Below, in pieces: positions 17,801-27,698 of a stretch of DNA of 64,000 nt. The DNA is from Pseudomonas fulva NBRC 16637 = DSM 17717 (GTDB lineage Bacteria; Pseudomonadota; Gammaproteobacteria; Pseudomonadales; Pseudomonadaceae). How positions within the stretch are numbered: position 1 is the stretch's first letter; every line of letters starts with the position of its first letter. Location of the stretch: positions 94,989 through 158,988 of the forward strand of contig NZ_BBIQ01000012.1 of NCBI RefSeq assembly GCF_000730565.1, given 5' to 3'. Both the position numbers and the translations under genes were made by a program. The notes under the pieces are model-generated. The model saw only the letters and a program-made list of their open reading frames with translations. It did not search any database and had not been told where the DNA came from.

Positions 17801-20800
17801 CAGAGTTTCTCCACTTTGACGAGGAACGACTTGGACTCCGGTGTCTGGGTATTACCATCACCCAGGAACGGAACCAGGGTGTTGGTCAGGTACCCGTGCC
17901 GCGTGGACCCGGTGAAGCCCCAGTGCAGCGGGATGCCGATCTGATGCACCGTCTGGTTGTTGACCTGCAGCGGACGTATCCGCTTGGTCACTACCGCAAC
18001 CGCATCGATATGCCCGCGCTTGCTCGATACACGCACCCTGTCGCCTGCCTTGATGCCTTTTTCATTGGCCAGGACTTCACCAATCTCGACGAACTGCTCA
18101 GGCTGGGCAATGGCGTTGAGCCGGCAATGCTTGCTCCAGAAGTGGAAATGCTCGGTCAGGCGATAGGTGGTGGCCGCGTAGGGGAATTCATCATGTGTGC
18201 CCAAGGTTTCCCACACCGAATCGAAGATGCGGCCTGCCGGGTTGCTGACGACCTTCTTGTTGTTCGGGTGCAGGGGGTTGATGCCAATCGGTGTTTCGAA
18301 AGGCTCGTAATGCTCGGGGAACGGCCCTTCGGCCATCTTGTCGATGGCGAAGAAACGCGCCACACCCTCGGGGTTCATGATGAATGGGTTCATGCCCGCT
18401 TCCGGCGGCGAATCGACCTTGAAATCAGGCACGTCGGTCCCGCCCCACGCCTTGCCGTTCCACCAGACCAGACGCTTCTTCTCCGGATCCCAAGGCTTGC
18501 CCTGCGGGTCGCTGGAAGCACGGTTATAGAGAATGCGTCGGTTGGCCGGCCACGCCCACGCCCAGTTCTGGACCTGATGCATGCCGTAGGGGTCGCTGTT
18601 GTCGCGGCGCGCCATCTGGTTGCCCTGCTCGGTCCAGCAGCCGGCGAAGATCCAGCAGCCCGAAGCCGTGCTGCCGTCATCCTTGAGCTGGCCGAAGCCC
18701 GACAGTTGCTGACCGGACTTGACGGTCGCACCGGTCGGGTCGGTGAAGTCCGTCACGGCCCAGCCGTTCATCTCCTTCGCCAGCTCCTCAGGTGACGGCT
18801 CTTCGGCGATCTTGTAGGGCCAGTGAATGTTCAGCAGAGGATCGGGGTAGGTACCCCCTTCCTTCTGGTAACGCTGACGCAAGCGCAGGAACAACTCGCT
18901 CATGATCTGCACGTCAGTGCGGGTTTCACCCGGGCCGTCGGCGCCTTTCCAGTGCCATTGCAGCCAGCGGCTGCTGTTGACCAGCGAGCCGTCCTCTTCA
19001 GCGAAGCAGGTGGTGGGCAGGCGGATCACCTCGGTCTGGATACCGGCCGTGTCCACATCGTTGAACGGCCCCACGTTGCGCCAGAACTCGGACGTCTCGG
19101 TGGCCAGCGGGTCCATGACTACCAACCACTTGAGCTTGGCCAGTGCCGCGGTCACGCGGTTCTTGTCAGGGAGGGCGGCAATCGGGTTGAAACCTTGGCA
19201 CATGTAGCCGTTGACCTTGCCTTGGCTCATCATCTCGAACATGCGCAGCACGTCGTAGGCAGGCACGTCGAGCTTGGGCAGCCAATCGTAGCCCCAGTTG
19301 TTGTCGGCGGTGGCGTTGGGGCCGTACCAGGCCTTCATGAGGCTGACGTGGAACTTGCCGTAGTTCTGCCAGTAGGACAGCTGCCCCGGGCGCAGCGGCT
19401 TGGACGCACGCTTGTCGATGAACGCGGCGTAGTCCTGCTCGGCGTCGCCGGCAAGTGTCAGGTAACCCGGCAGCGAGTTGGACAGCAACCCCAGGTCGGT
19501 CAGGCCCTGAATGTTGGAGTGACCCCGCAAGGCATTCACGCCCCCACCTGGCATGCCCACGTTGCCCAACAACAGCTGCACCATCGCCGCGCTGCGGATG
19601 ATCTGCGCGCCGATCGAATGTTGCGTCCACCCCAGCGCATACAGGATCGTCATGGTCTTGCCCGGCGCCGAGCAGGTGGCGATCTCTTCCCAAACCTTCA
19701 TCATGGCGTCCTGCGGCATGCCACAGGTCATGCTCGCCAATTCTGGGGTGTAGCGGCTGTAGTGCTGCTTCATCAGCTGGAACACACAGCGTGGGTGCTG
19801 AAGTGTCGGGTCTACCTTGGCAAAACCGTCCTCGCCCAGCTCGTAACCCCAGCCCGACTTGTCGGCATAAATGCGCTTGCTCTCGTCATAGCCGCTGAAC
19901 AGGCCATCCTCGAAGCCATAGGTGTCCTTGACGATGAAGGATACGTCGGTGTAATTGCGCACATATTCGTGCTGGATCTTGTCATTGCTCAGCAGGTAAT
20001 TGATCAACCCGCCCATGAACGCGATGTCGGTACCGGTGCGGATGGGCGCGTAGTAATCGGCCACCGAAGCGGTACGGGTAAACCTTGGGTCGACCACGAT
20101 CAGCCGCGCCTTGTTGTGCGCCTTGGCCTCGGTCACCCATTTGAAGCCGCACGGATGCGCTTCTGCTGCGTTGCCACCCATCACAAGGACCAGATTCGCG
20201 TTGGCGATATCGGACCAGTGGTTGGTCATGGCGCCACGGCCGTACGTCGGGGCAAGACTTGCCACCGTCGGGCCATGTCAGACACGTGCTTGGTTATCGA
20301 ACCCCAGCATGCCTGTTGCGCGAACAACCTTGTGAGTCAGGTAGCCGGCCTCGCTGGAGGCGGCGGAAGCGGCAAGAAAACCGGTGGTGAGCCAGCGGTT
20401 GACCGTCTGCCCCTGGGCATTTTTCTCGATGAAGTTCGCGTCGCGATCTTCCTTCATCAAGGCGGCCACGCGATCGAGCGCTTCGTCCCAGCTGACGCGT
20501 ACCCACTCGTTGCTACCCGGCTTGCGCACCTCGGGGTACTTGAGACGGCTTGGACTGTGGATGAAGTCGAGCAAACCTGCGCCTTTGGGGCAAAGGGTGC
20601 CGCGGTTCACCGGATGGTCGGCGTCACCTTCGATGTGGATGATGTTCTGCTTGACGTTCTTGCCTGCATCACCCTGGCTGTACAGGATCAAGCCGCAGCC
20701 GACCGAGCAGTAGGGGCAGGTGTTACGGGTTTCTTTGGTATGCGCCAGCTTGAAGTGGCGCACTTGCTCGGCGAACGCAGGCGTTGGGGCCATGCCCAGC

Positions 20801-20868
20801 GCCGCAAGGCTCGAGCCTCCAAGGCCGACGGCGGCGACCTTGAAGAATTGCCGACGGTTGAGATCCAT
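17800..20868 (-). CDS. fdoG: selenocysteine-containing formate dehydrogenase alpha subunit (UGA read as Sec197)
   Basis: The gene is a single 1022-residue selenoprotein interrupted by an in-frame TGA at 20278-20280. It starts at ATG 20866-20868 behind AGGAG (20875-20879), with a twin-arginine signal (RRQFFK, residues 5-10). A [4Fe-4S] site (Cys51, Cys54, Cys58, Cys93) precedes the Mo-bis-MGD fold. At residue 197 the sequence is [16 protein letters not shown], where other formate dehydrogenases have Sec or Cys ligating Mo next to His. The enzyme oxidises formate to CO2 in the periplasm. Two separate open frames would otherwise be called; the SECIS hairpin just after the UGA and the selABC genes next door argue against a nonsense mutation. 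Confidence 0.95.
20248..20280 (-). promoter_or_regulatory. UGA selenocysteine codon and bSECIS hairpin in fdoG
   Basis: On the minus strand TGA (20280-20278) is followed after ten bases by a stem: CGG (20267-20265) pairs with CCG (20250-20248), T20264 is bulged, GGCA (20263-20260) pairs with TGCC (20254-20251), and the loop is AGTCT. A single bulged U and a GU-containing small loop are the features SelB recognises in the E. coli fdhF/fdnG elements. Confidence 0.88.
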
Positions 20869-21030
20869 CGTGCACTCCTGATCAGATTTGGACGCACGGA
20901 ACATGGCCGGCGCCTCTTGGTAGTCACGGTGACGGCGGTTTGATGACCGCCAACAGGTAAGACTAGCAAGGAATCGAAAAGGTGCGATGACGTGGGTCAG
21001 GTAGGCTGAAGATAGATCATACATCTCAGC
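20869..21030 (-). promoter_or_regulatory. fdoG upstream region
   Basis: This 162-bp stretch between fdoG and the transposase remnant should hold the fdo promoter. I see the AGGAG ribosome site at 20875-20879 and a GCGGTTTGATGACCGC inverted repeat (20935-20950), a candidate operator or small hairpin, but no convincing -35/-10 pair. Confidence 0.35.
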
Positions 21031-21346
21031 ACGTGGCTGCTCGCCGACAAAGGCTATGACGCACAAGCGTTGCGTCAGTACTTCGACCGGTGCCGCATAC
21101 AGCCCGTCATTCCGAAGCGCTCGATGAAGCGCAAGCCTAAGCCGGGTTTGCCCAGGTTGTTCGACCGGCGCAAATACCGACAACACCATGTCCATCGAGC
21201 GCATGTTCGGCTGGCTGAAAAAAGATCGCCCCCTTGGAACGGGTCTCGACAAGCTCGCAGAAGTCATGCCGTGATGGTCTCACTGACTTGCTCCATGCGG
21301 TGTTTACGTTGCCTTTCTCCGTACCCTACCTGGCGCTCAGATATTG
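21031..21346 (+). pseudogene. remnant of an IS5-family transposase (3' part, frameshifted)
   Basis: The plus strand reads WLLADKGYDAQALRQYFD, then PVIPKRSMKRKPKPGLPRLFDRRKYRQ, in two shorter pieces, which are the conserved C-terminal DDE region of IS5-type transposases. The expected ERMFGWLK follows only in another frame, then the frame shifts again at KLAEVMP and ends with MVSLTCSMRCL. No start, no first Asp residues and no clear terminal repeats are present. It is a decayed 3' fragment left behind fdoG. Confidence 0.8.
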
Positions 21347-21391
21347 AGACGGACAGTAGCCCCCGCAGTGGCCGCGTGGTCAGTTGAAAGA

Positions 21392-21838
21392 TCATTGGGT
21401 AGTTATAGAAAAATTGTCATCTCCCAAGTAACTAAGTTTAACGTCGTCATTGACGTATGTGCCGTCCGGAGCAATGAACTTGTAACGTGACAGTAGAAAC
21501 GCTTCCTGGCTGACCTCGCTGCTGGCGTGAAGTCGGGTACCAATTGCAAACAGGACGCCACCCACACTGAATATTGGCCCAGGGTACATCTGTATGTACT
21601 GCAGCAAGGTAGGGCCTGCCACTCTGTTGTACGTAATCGTTTCAGGGCCTAGAACGAGCGTACCGAAGCCCACCAAGGCGATGATGATACCTACCGCCAT
21701 CACGAACGAGCCAGAATATTCAGCACCTCTATCGCGACCCTTGAGAAATGCCGCGTAGTCTTCGCTGAATCCCGAAACGTGATAGTCCCCAGTCGACGCC
21801 GTCAGTTTTATCTCCCGCTGTTCAGTTCCTGATTGCAT
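21392..21838 (-). CDS. hypothetical membrane protein, 148 aa
   Basis: I do not recognise this protein. It has a soluble N-terminus (about 1-40), two predicted transmembrane helices (SFVMAVGIIIALVGFGTLVL, about 44-63, and GPIFSVGGVLFAIGTRL, about 87-103) and a soluble C-terminal tail of 45 residues. Base composition is clearly more AT-rich than the neighbours, and it sits between an IS5 remnant and ssb, so recent acquisition is likely. AGGAGAG lies just before the ATG. It may have no partner here. Confidence 0.65.
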   Translation of the reverse strand: MQSGTEQREIKLTASTGDYHVSGFSEDYAAFLKGRDRGAEYSGSFVMAVGIIIALVGFGTLVLGPETITYNRVAGPTLLQYIQMYPGPIFSVGGVLFAIGTRLHASSEVSQEAFLLSRYKFIAPDGTYVNDDVKLSYLGDDNFSITTQ

Positions 21839-21998
21839 GAGCCTCTCCTTGTTAAAGCTGAGATACTAAGCAATATTGGCACTGCATAGCCGGTGTCATG
21901 CAAACTTGGGAAAGACTCTACGGCAGAAGGAGAAAGTTCATTGAGTACTGTTCTTACTCGCCAACAAACTTAATAGTTGACCCTGCCCCAGGTATAAA

Positions 21999-22026
21999 AA
22001 AACCCGGAGCAATGGCCCCGGGTTTT
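21999..22026 (-). terminator. terminator of ssb
   Basis: AAAACCCGG (21999-22007) pairs with CCGGGTTTT (22018-22026), giving a stem flanked by A and T runs that can act on both strands. It lies 30 bp beyond the ssb stop. Confidence 0.85.
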
Positions 22027-22055
22027 TACTGTAGCGCGATGCCCTACCGTTCAAA

Positions 22056-22607
22056 TCAGAACGGAATATCATCATCAAAGCTGTCGAAGTCAGCCGCCGG
22101 TTGCGGCGCTGGCTGCTGCGGCGCCGGGCGCTGTTGCTGTTGCGGGCGCGGGGCCTGCTGGCGCGCAGGTTGCTGGTTGTACTGTTGCTGCTGACCGCCA
22201 CCTTGGTTGTAGTTGTTACCACCACCCTGGTTGTACGGGTCGCCGCCGCCTTGCTGGTTCTGCGGACGGCCGCCCAGCAGCTGCATGGTGCCGTTGATGT
22301 CAACGATGATTTCAGTGGTGTAGCGCTTGATGCCGTCTTTTTCCCACTCACGGGTCTGCAGCTTGCCTTCGATGTAGCACTGCGAACCTTTGCGCAGGTA
22401 CTCGCCGGCAATCTCGGCAACCTTGCCGAACAGCGACACACGGTGCCATTCGGTACGCTCGACCTTCTGGCCCGACTGCTTGTCGGTCCATTGCTCGCTG
22501 GTTGCCAGGCTCAGGTTGGTCACGGCATTACCGTTGGGCAGGTAGCGGACTTCGGGATCCTGGCCACAGGTACCGACCAGAATGACTTTGTTAACCCCAC
22601 GGGCCAT
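22056..22607 (-). CDS. ssb: single-stranded DNA-binding protein
   Basis: The 183-residue protein has an OB-fold DNA-binding domain (about 1-110, starting [19 protein letters not shown]), a long Gln/Gly/Asn/Pro-rich disordered linker (about 112-172) and the acidic tip DDDIPF that binds partner proteins. It coats single-stranded DNA in replication and repair. It begins 9 bp after the MFS stop, so the two genes probably share a transcript, unlike E. coli where ssb is directly divergent from uvrA. Confidence 0.96.
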   Translation of the reverse strand: MARGVNKVILVGTCGQDPEVRYLPNGNAVTNLSLATSEQWTDKQSGQKVERTEWHRVSLFGKVAEIAGEYLRKGSQCYIEGKLQTREWEKDGIKRYTTEIIVDINGTMQLLGGRPQNQQGGGDPYNQGGGNNYNQGGGQQQQYNQQPARQQAPRPQQQQRPAPQQPAPQPAADFDSFDDDIPF

Positions 22608-22616
22608 AACGTTCTC

Positions 22617-24011
22617 CTAGGCTTCGCACGCCGCTGAGGCCGGATTGATCAGGCGCTCCAGGGTCGTACGGTCCAAAATTTTCGTATCCAGTTTGATATA
22701 GACGGCTGATTCTTCCGAGACCACAACGGCGTCGGTCACGCCGGGCACGGCCATCAACCGTGCAGCCAGGCCAGCATCCTTGGCGGCCTCCGGCGACAAA
22801 GGCATGCGCAAGCTGGTCACATACGGTGGCTCGTTCATGCTCAAGGCAACGGCCAACCAGATGGCACACAGTATCGCGCAGCCAAGGAACACGGTGTTCA
22901 GCCCACCATGCTGGAACAGCCAGCCACCCAGGATGCCCCCTAGCGCAGCACCGAGAAACTGGCTGGTGGAGTACACCCCCATCGCCGTTCCCTTGCCACC
23001 TGCTGGCGACACCTTGCTGACCAGCGAAGGCAACGAAGCCTCCAGCAGGTTGAATGCGGTGAAGAATACCACGGTGCCGATCACCAGTCCGCGCAAACCG
23101 TCAGCCCACTGCCAGAAGAATAGCTCGACCAACAGCAGTACGCTGACGGCCCCGGCCAGCACACGTTTCATCTTGCGCTTTTTTTCGCCGTAGATGATGA
23201 ACGGTACCATTGCAAAAAATGAGACGAACAGCGCGGTCAGGTAGACCCACCAGTGTTGTTCCTTGGGCAGTCCGCCGCGCTCGACGAAGGCCAGAGGCAG
23301 CGCGACGAAGCTGGCCATGAGAATGGCATGCAGGATGAAGATGCTCACATCCAGCCGTAGAAGGTCCGGGTGACGGAGGGTCGGGCCGATGGCCTGACGC
23401 GCAACGCCCGATTCGCGATGCTGCAGAATGTTGTGCGTGGCAGGTACCACGAAGGCAATCAACGCGATGCCAACCAAGGCCAAGCCGGCCGTTGCAAGGA
23501 ACAATCCTGACAAGCCAAAGGCACTTGTCAGCAAAGGCCCGACGACCATTGCCACTGCAAAGGAAAGACCAATGCTCATCCCGATCATGGCCATGGCCTT
23601 GGTGCGGTGCTGTTCCCGGGTCAGGTCCGACAGCAGCGCCATCACCGCCGCCGAAATGGCGCCGGCCCCTTGCAGGATGCGCCCTGCGATGATGCCCCAG
23701 ATGGAATCGGCCTGGGCTGCCAGGACGCTGCCCAGGGCAAACACGATCAAGCCCAGGTAGATGACGGGTCGACGGCCGATGCGGTCTGAAATCATCCCGA
23801 AGGGAATCTGCAACACCGCCTGGGTGAGGCCATAGGCGCCAATGGCCAGGCCAATCAGCGCGGGCGTGGCGCCGGCCAGGTCCATGCCATAGGTGGCCAG
23901 GACCGGCAAGACCATGAACATGCCCAGCATACGAAAAGCGAAGACCAGAGCCAGACCGCCGGCGGCGCGGGTTTCATTGCCGCTCATGCGCTCGTTGTGG
24001 GTGTCGTGCAT
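22617..24011 (-). CDS. YajR-like major facilitator transporter with C-terminal YAM domain
   Basis: The 464-residue protein has twelve transmembrane helices and the MFS motif [10 protein letters not shown] after helix 2. The N-terminus ([20 protein letters not shown]) closely resembles E. coli YajR. A soluble C-terminal tail of about 70 residues ([20 protein letters not shown], then [13 protein letters not shown]) matches the ferredoxin-like YAM domain of YajR. It is a proton-driven exporter of unknown substrate. It is divergent from uvrA and sits directly upstream of ssb. Confidence 0.88.
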   Translation of the reverse strand: MHDTHNERMSGNETRAAGGLALVFAFRMLGMFMVLPVLATYGMDLAGATPALIGLAIGAYGLTQAVLQIPFGMISDRIGRRPVIYLGLIVFALGSVLAAQADSIWGIIAGRILQGAGAISAAVMALLSDLTREQHRTKAMAMIGMSIGLSFAVAMVVGPLLTSAFGLSGLFLATAGLALVGIALIAFVVPATHNILQHRESGVARQAIGPTLRHPDLLRLDVSIFILHAILMASFVALPLAFVERGGLPKEQHWWVYLTALFVSFFAMVPFIIYGEKKRKMKRVLAGAVSVLLLVELFFWQWADGLRGLVIGTVVFFTAFNLLEASLPSLVSKVSPAGGKGTAMGVYSTSQFLGAALGGILGGWLFQHGGLNTVFLGCAILCAIWLAVALSMNEPPYVTSLRMPLSPEAAKDAGLAARLMAVPGVTDAVVVSEESAVYIKLDTKILDRTTLERLINPASAACEA

Positions 24012-24079
24012 GGATTAATCTCGTGTGAACCGGCGGCGATTCTATCAGTCCGACAGCTTGACGGCATCTACGCGACGCT

Positions 24080-24109
24080 TTGCCGCGTACTGGCAGGGCG
24101 CCGTATAAT
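24080..24109 (+). promoter_or_regulatory. uvrA promoter
   Basis: TTGCCG (24080-24085), an 18-bp spacer and TATAAT (24104-24109) form a good sigma-70 promoter, 31 bp before the GTG start. I could not find a LexA box (CTGT-N8-ACAG) near it. Confidence 0.7.
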
Positions 24110-24140
24110 TCTTCGTTTATGCCCGCCGAGCGAGGCCGCA

Positions 24141-26975
24141 GTGGACAAGATCCTGATTCGTGGGGCACGTACCCACAACCTGAAGAACATCGACCTGACC
24201 CTGCCCCGGGACAAGCTCATCGTCATTACCGGCCTGTCGGGCTCGGGCAAGTCATCCCTGGCCTTCGATACGCTGTACGCCGAGGGCCAGCGTCGTTATG
24301 TGGAATCGCTGTCGGCGTATGCCCGCCAGTTCCTCTCGATGATGGAAAAGCCTGACGTCGATACCATCGAAGGGCTGTCACCGGCCATTTCCATCGAACA
24401 GAAATCCACCTCACACAACCCCCGCTCCACCGTCGGCACCATCACCGAGATCTACGACTACTTGCGCCTGCTGTACGCCAGGGTCGGGACACCCCGCTGC
24501 CCAGACCATGACATACCACTGGAAGCGCAAACGGTCAGCCAGATGGTCGACCTGGTACTGGAGCGCCCGGAAGGCAGCAAGTTGATGCTCCTGGCCCCGG
24601 TCATCCGTGAGCGCAAGGGTGAGCACCTGGCGGTGTTCGACGAGCTGCGCGCCCAAGGCTTCGTCCGCGCCCGCGTCAACGGCAAACTCTACGAACTGGA
24701 CGAGTTGCCCAAGCTGGACAAGCAGAAAAAGCACAGTATCGATGTGGTGGTCGATCGTTTCAAAGTGCGTGCCGATCTTCAGCAGCGATTGGCCGAGTCG
24801 TTCGAGACCGCGTTGAAGCTGGCGGATGGTATCGCGCTGATCGCTCCCATGGACGACGAGAAAGGCGAAGAGACCATTTTTTCGGCGCGCTTTGCCTGCC
24901 CCATTTGCGGTCATGCGATCAGCGAACTGGAACCCAAGCTGTTCTCGTTCAACAACCCGGCCGGTGCCTGCCCGACCTGTGACGGCCTGGGCGTTAAGCA
25001 GTATTTCGATACCAAGCGCCTGGTCAATGCGGAACTGACCTTGGCCGAAGGCGCCATTCGCGGGTGGGATCGCCGTAACGTCTACTACTTCCAGATGCTG
25101 GGGTCGCTGGCTGCGCATTATGACTTCAGCCTGGACGAAGCATTCGGCGAGCTTGCGCCGGAGCATCAGAAGGTGATCCTGCAAGGCAGCGGCAAGCACA
25201 GCGTGGACTTCAAGTACCTCAACGACCGGGGTGACATCGTCAAGCGCTCGCACCCGTTCGAAGGGATCATCCCCAACCTGGAACGCCGCTACCGCGAAAC
25301 CGAGTCCAATACCGTACGCGAGGAACTGGCCAAGTACTTGGGCACCCAGCCGTGCCCGGACTGCCGTGGCACGCGGCTGCGGCGCGAGGCGCGTCATGTG
25401 TGGGTCGGTGAGAAGACGCTGCCGGCGGTCGCCAACATGCCGATCGGTGACGCCAGTGGCTACTTCAGCACGCTGACCCTGACCGGTCGCCGTGGCGAAA
25501 TCGCGGCCAAGATTCTCAAGGAAATCTGCGAACGGTTGCAGTTCCTGGTGAACGTGGGCCTGGACTACCTCACCCTTGACCGTAGCGCAGAAACCCTGTC
25601 CGGTGGTGAGGCTCAGCGCATCCGCCTCGCCAGCCAGATCGGCGCAGGCTTGGTGGGGGTGATGTATATCCTGGACGAGCCGTCCATTGGCCTTCATCAG
25701 CGCGACAACGATCGCTTGCTCGCCACCCTCAATCACCTGCGTGATCTGGGCAACACCGTAATCGTCGTCGAGCATGACGAGGATGCGATCCGCCTGGCGG
25801 ACTACGTGGTGGACATTGGGCCAGGGGCCGGCGTGCATGGCGGCAAGATCGTCGCTGAGGGTACGCCTCAGGAAGTCATGGACCACCCGGACTCCGTAAC
25901 CGGCCAGTACCTGTCCGGCCGTAGAAAGATCGTGGTCCCTGCCAAGCGCACACCGCGCGACAAAAAGCTGCAGCTCAAGCTCAAGGGCGCACGTGGCAAC
26001 AACCTTCAGAACGTCGATCTGGAAATCCCCATCGGGCTGCTGACCTGCGTGACCGGCGTCTCAGGCTCCGGCAAGTCCACGCTCATCAACAACACCCTGT
26101 TCCCGCTCGCAGCCACCGCCCTGAACGGCGCGAGCAGCCTGGAAGCGGCGCCCCATGCCAGCATGGACGGGTTGCAGCACCTGGACAAGGTGGTGGATAT
26201 CGACCAGAGCCCCATTGGCCGCACCCCCCGGTCCAACCCTGCCACCTACACAGGGATCTTCACGCCGATCCGCGAGCTGTTCTCTGGGGTGCCTGAATCA
26301 CGCTCGCGCGGGTATGGCCCAGGCCGGTTCTCGTTCAACGTGAAAGGCGGGCGCTGCGAAGCGTGCCAGGGCGACGGCCTGATCAAGGTGGAAATGCATT
26401 TCCTCCCGGACATCTACGTGCCTTGCGATGTGTGCAAGAGCAAGCGCTACAACCGCGAAACCCTGGAGATCAAGTACAAGGGCAAGAACATCCACGAGGT
26501 GCTGGAAATGACCATCGAGGATGCGCGTGAGTTCTTCGATGCGGTGCCTGCATTGGCGCGCAAGCTCCAGACCCTGATGGACGTAGGGCTTTCCTACATC
26601 AAGCTAGGTCAATCGGCGACGACGCTTTCGGGGGGCGAAGCCCAGCGCGTGAAGCTGTCACGGGAGCTGTCCAAGCGCGATACCGGTAAGACCTTGTATA
26701 TCCTGGACGAGCCTACTACGGGCCTGCACTTCGCCGATATCCAGCAGCTGCTGGACGTTCTGCACCGGCTTCGTGACCATGGCAACACCGTGGTGGTCAT
26801 CGAGCACAACCTGGACGTCATCAAGACAGCCGATTGGCTGGTGGACCTCGGGCCAGAGGGCGGCTCAAAGGGTGGGCAGATCATCGCATGCGGTACGCCC
26901 GAGGAACTGAGCAAGATGAAACAATCCTACACCGGGCACTACCTCAAGCCTCTGCTGGAGCGAGACCGAGCGTGA
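24141..26975 (+). CDS. uvrA: excinuclease ABC subunit A
   Basis: The 944-residue protein has two ABC ATPase modules: Walker [10 protein letters not shown] (residues 31-39) and GVSGSGKST in the second half, two signature motifs LSGGEAQR, and zinc motifs CPIC-CPTC and [12 protein letters not shown]. It scans DNA for bulky damage with UvrB in nucleotide excision repair. The GTG at 24141 is chosen because it gives [17 protein letters not shown], the usual UvrA start and length; an in-frame upstream ATG at 23997 adds 48 unrelated residues overlapping the divergent gene. Confidence 0.97.
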   Translation: MDKILIRGARTHNLKNIDLTLPRDKLIVITGLSGSGKSSLAFDTLYAEGQRRYVESLSAYARQFLSMMEKPDVDTIEGLSPAISIEQKSTSHNPRSTVGTITEIYDYLRLLYARVGTPRCPDHDIPLEAQTVSQMVDLVLERPEGSKLMLLAPVIRERKGEHLAVFDELRAQGFVRARVNGKLYELDELPKLDKQKKHSIDVVVDRFKVRADLQQRLAESFETALKLADGIALIAPMDDEKGEETIFSARFACPICGHAISELEPKLFSFNNPAGACPTCDGLGVKQYFDTKRLVNAELTLAEGAIRGWDRRNVYYFQMLGSLAAHYDFSLDEAFGELAPEHQKVILQGSGKHSVDFKYLNDRGDIVKRSHPFEGIIPNLERRYRETESNTVREELAKYLGTQPCPDCRGTRLRREARHVWVGEKTLPAVANMPIGDASGYFSTLTLTGRRGEIAAKILKEICERLQFLVNVGLDYLTLDRSAETLSGGEAQRIRLASQIGAGLVGVMYILDEPSIGLHQRDNDRLLATLNHLRDLGNTVIVVEHDEDAIRLADYVVDIGPGAGVHGGKIVAEGTPQEVMDHPDSVTGQYLSGRRKIVVPAKRTPRDKKLQLKLKGARGNNLQNVDLEIPIGLLTCVTGVSGSGKSTLINNTLFPLAATALNGASSLEAAPHASMDGLQHLDKVVDIDQSPIGRTPRSNPATYTGIFTPIRELFSGVPESRSRGYGPGRFSFNVKGGRCEACQGDGLIKVEMHFLPDIYVPCDVCKSKRYNRETLEIKYKGKNIHEVLEMTIEDAREFFDAVPALARKLQTLMDVGLSYIKLGQSATTLSGGEAQRVKLSRELSKRDTGKTLYILDEPTTGLHFADIQQLLDVLHRLRDHGNTVVVIEHNLDVIKTADWLVDLGPEGGSKGGQIIACGTPEELSKMKQSYTGHYLKPLLERDRA

Positions 26976-26985
26976 TGAACGTGAA

Positions 26986-27003
26986 GGGGCGCCTAGGCGC
27001 CCC
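26986..27003 (+). terminator. terminator of uvrA
   Basis: GGGGCGCCTAGGCGCCCC is a perfect inverted repeat ten bases after the uvrA stop, flanked by AA and TTTCTT. Confidence 0.75.
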
Positions 27004-27070
27004 TTTCTTATCGGCTCATCGCTTTCATGCTAGAGCCACTACAAGGCCCAAGCACAATGCAATCGAAGCA

Positions 27071-27535
27071 TTACATCTGTGATTGCAGGTAATTCTGCAG
27101 ACCGATCGCCTTGATCAAGCCTTGCTGCTTCTCGAGCCAATAGGTGTGATCTTCCTCGGTATCGGCCAATTGCGCGCGCAGAATGTCACGGCTCACATAA
27201 TCCTTGTGCAGTTCGCACAACTCGATCCCCTTGCAAAGCGCCGCTCGCACTTTGTATTCGAGCTTCAAATCCGCTTCGATCATTTCAGGGACAGTGGTTC
27301 CCACTTCGAGATCGTCCGCACGCATGTCCGGGGTGCCCTCGAGCATGAGAATGCGGCGCATCAAAGCGTCAGCGTGCTGCGCCTCTTCTTCCATCTCATG
27401 GTTGATGCGCTCGTAGAGCTTGGTCAGGCCCCAGTCTTCGTACATGCGCGAGTGAATGAAGTACTGGTCACGTGCAGCCAGTTCGCCCTTCAGCAGCATG
27501 ACGAGGTAATTGATGACGTCTGGGTGGCCTTGCAT
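27071..27535 (-). CDS. bacterioferritin-like ferritin lacking the haem-ligand Met52
   Basis: The 154-residue four-helix protein has the di-iron ferroxidase ligands Glu18, Glu51, His54 and, in the second half, Glu93, Glu127/128 and His130. In bacterioferritins residue 52 is the haem-ligand Met; here the motif is EEAQH with Ala52, so the protein alone should not bind haem in the usual way. It may be a FtnA-type homopolymer or the alpha partner of a mixed shell with a Met52-bearing subunit encoded elsewhere. The start [11 protein letters not shown] at 27535 is preferred to an ATG at 27601. It lies beside katA, as bfrA/ftnA and katA do in P. aeruginosa, linking iron storage to peroxide defence. 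Confidence 0.9.
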   Translation of the reverse strand: MQGHPDVINYLVMLLKGELAARDQYFIHSRMYEDWGLTKLYERINHEMEEEAQHADALMRRILMLEGTPDMRADDLEVGTTVPEMIEADLKLEYKVRAALCKGIELCELHKDYVSRDILRAQLADTEEDHTYWLEKQQGLIKAIGLQNYLQSQM

Positions 27536-27660
27536 CGCCGGGGTTCTCCATGTGAAAGCGTGTATGCCGCATAGTGTGAACCACGTTGTGCGCTTGGTCA
27601 CTGAAAACCGCGCGACTCACTGGAAAAAATCGGGCAAACGGTAGTGATATTCATTGAAAA

Positions 27661-27680
27661 ACCGCCCAAATGAGGGCGGT
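27661..27680 (-). terminator. terminator of katA
   Basis: ACCGCCC (27661-27667) pairs with GGGCGGT (27674-27680), loop AAATGA; on the minus strand it is followed by TTTTC. It lies 19 bp after the katA stop. Confidence 0.85.
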
Positions 27681-27698
27681 TATTCTTATCACTTCGAC

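Noticed and set aside
18823..20943. A 706-residue plus-strand open frame antisense to fdoG
   Set aside because: It mirrors a real, well-conserved gene on the other strand, has no domain and is an artefact of GC-rich codon use.
17800..21267. fdoG as two genes or as a nonsense mutant
   Set aside because: The TGA is at the known Sec position, followed by a SECIS stem, and selA, selB and selC are adjacent, so it is read as Sec.
21070..21387. A 105-residue plus-strand protein
   Set aside because: It is the frameshifted tail of an IS5-type transposase, not a gene of its own.
22110..22280. Repeat-like Gln/Gly codons in ssb as a repeat array or CRISPR
   Set aside because: They are low-complexity codons of the disordered SSB linker with no spacer-repeat structure. 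No CRISPR array was seen in the window.
24012..24140. A LexA box for uvrA
   Set aside because: No CTGT-N8-ACAG-type palindrome was found in the space; only a sigma-70 promoter is supported.
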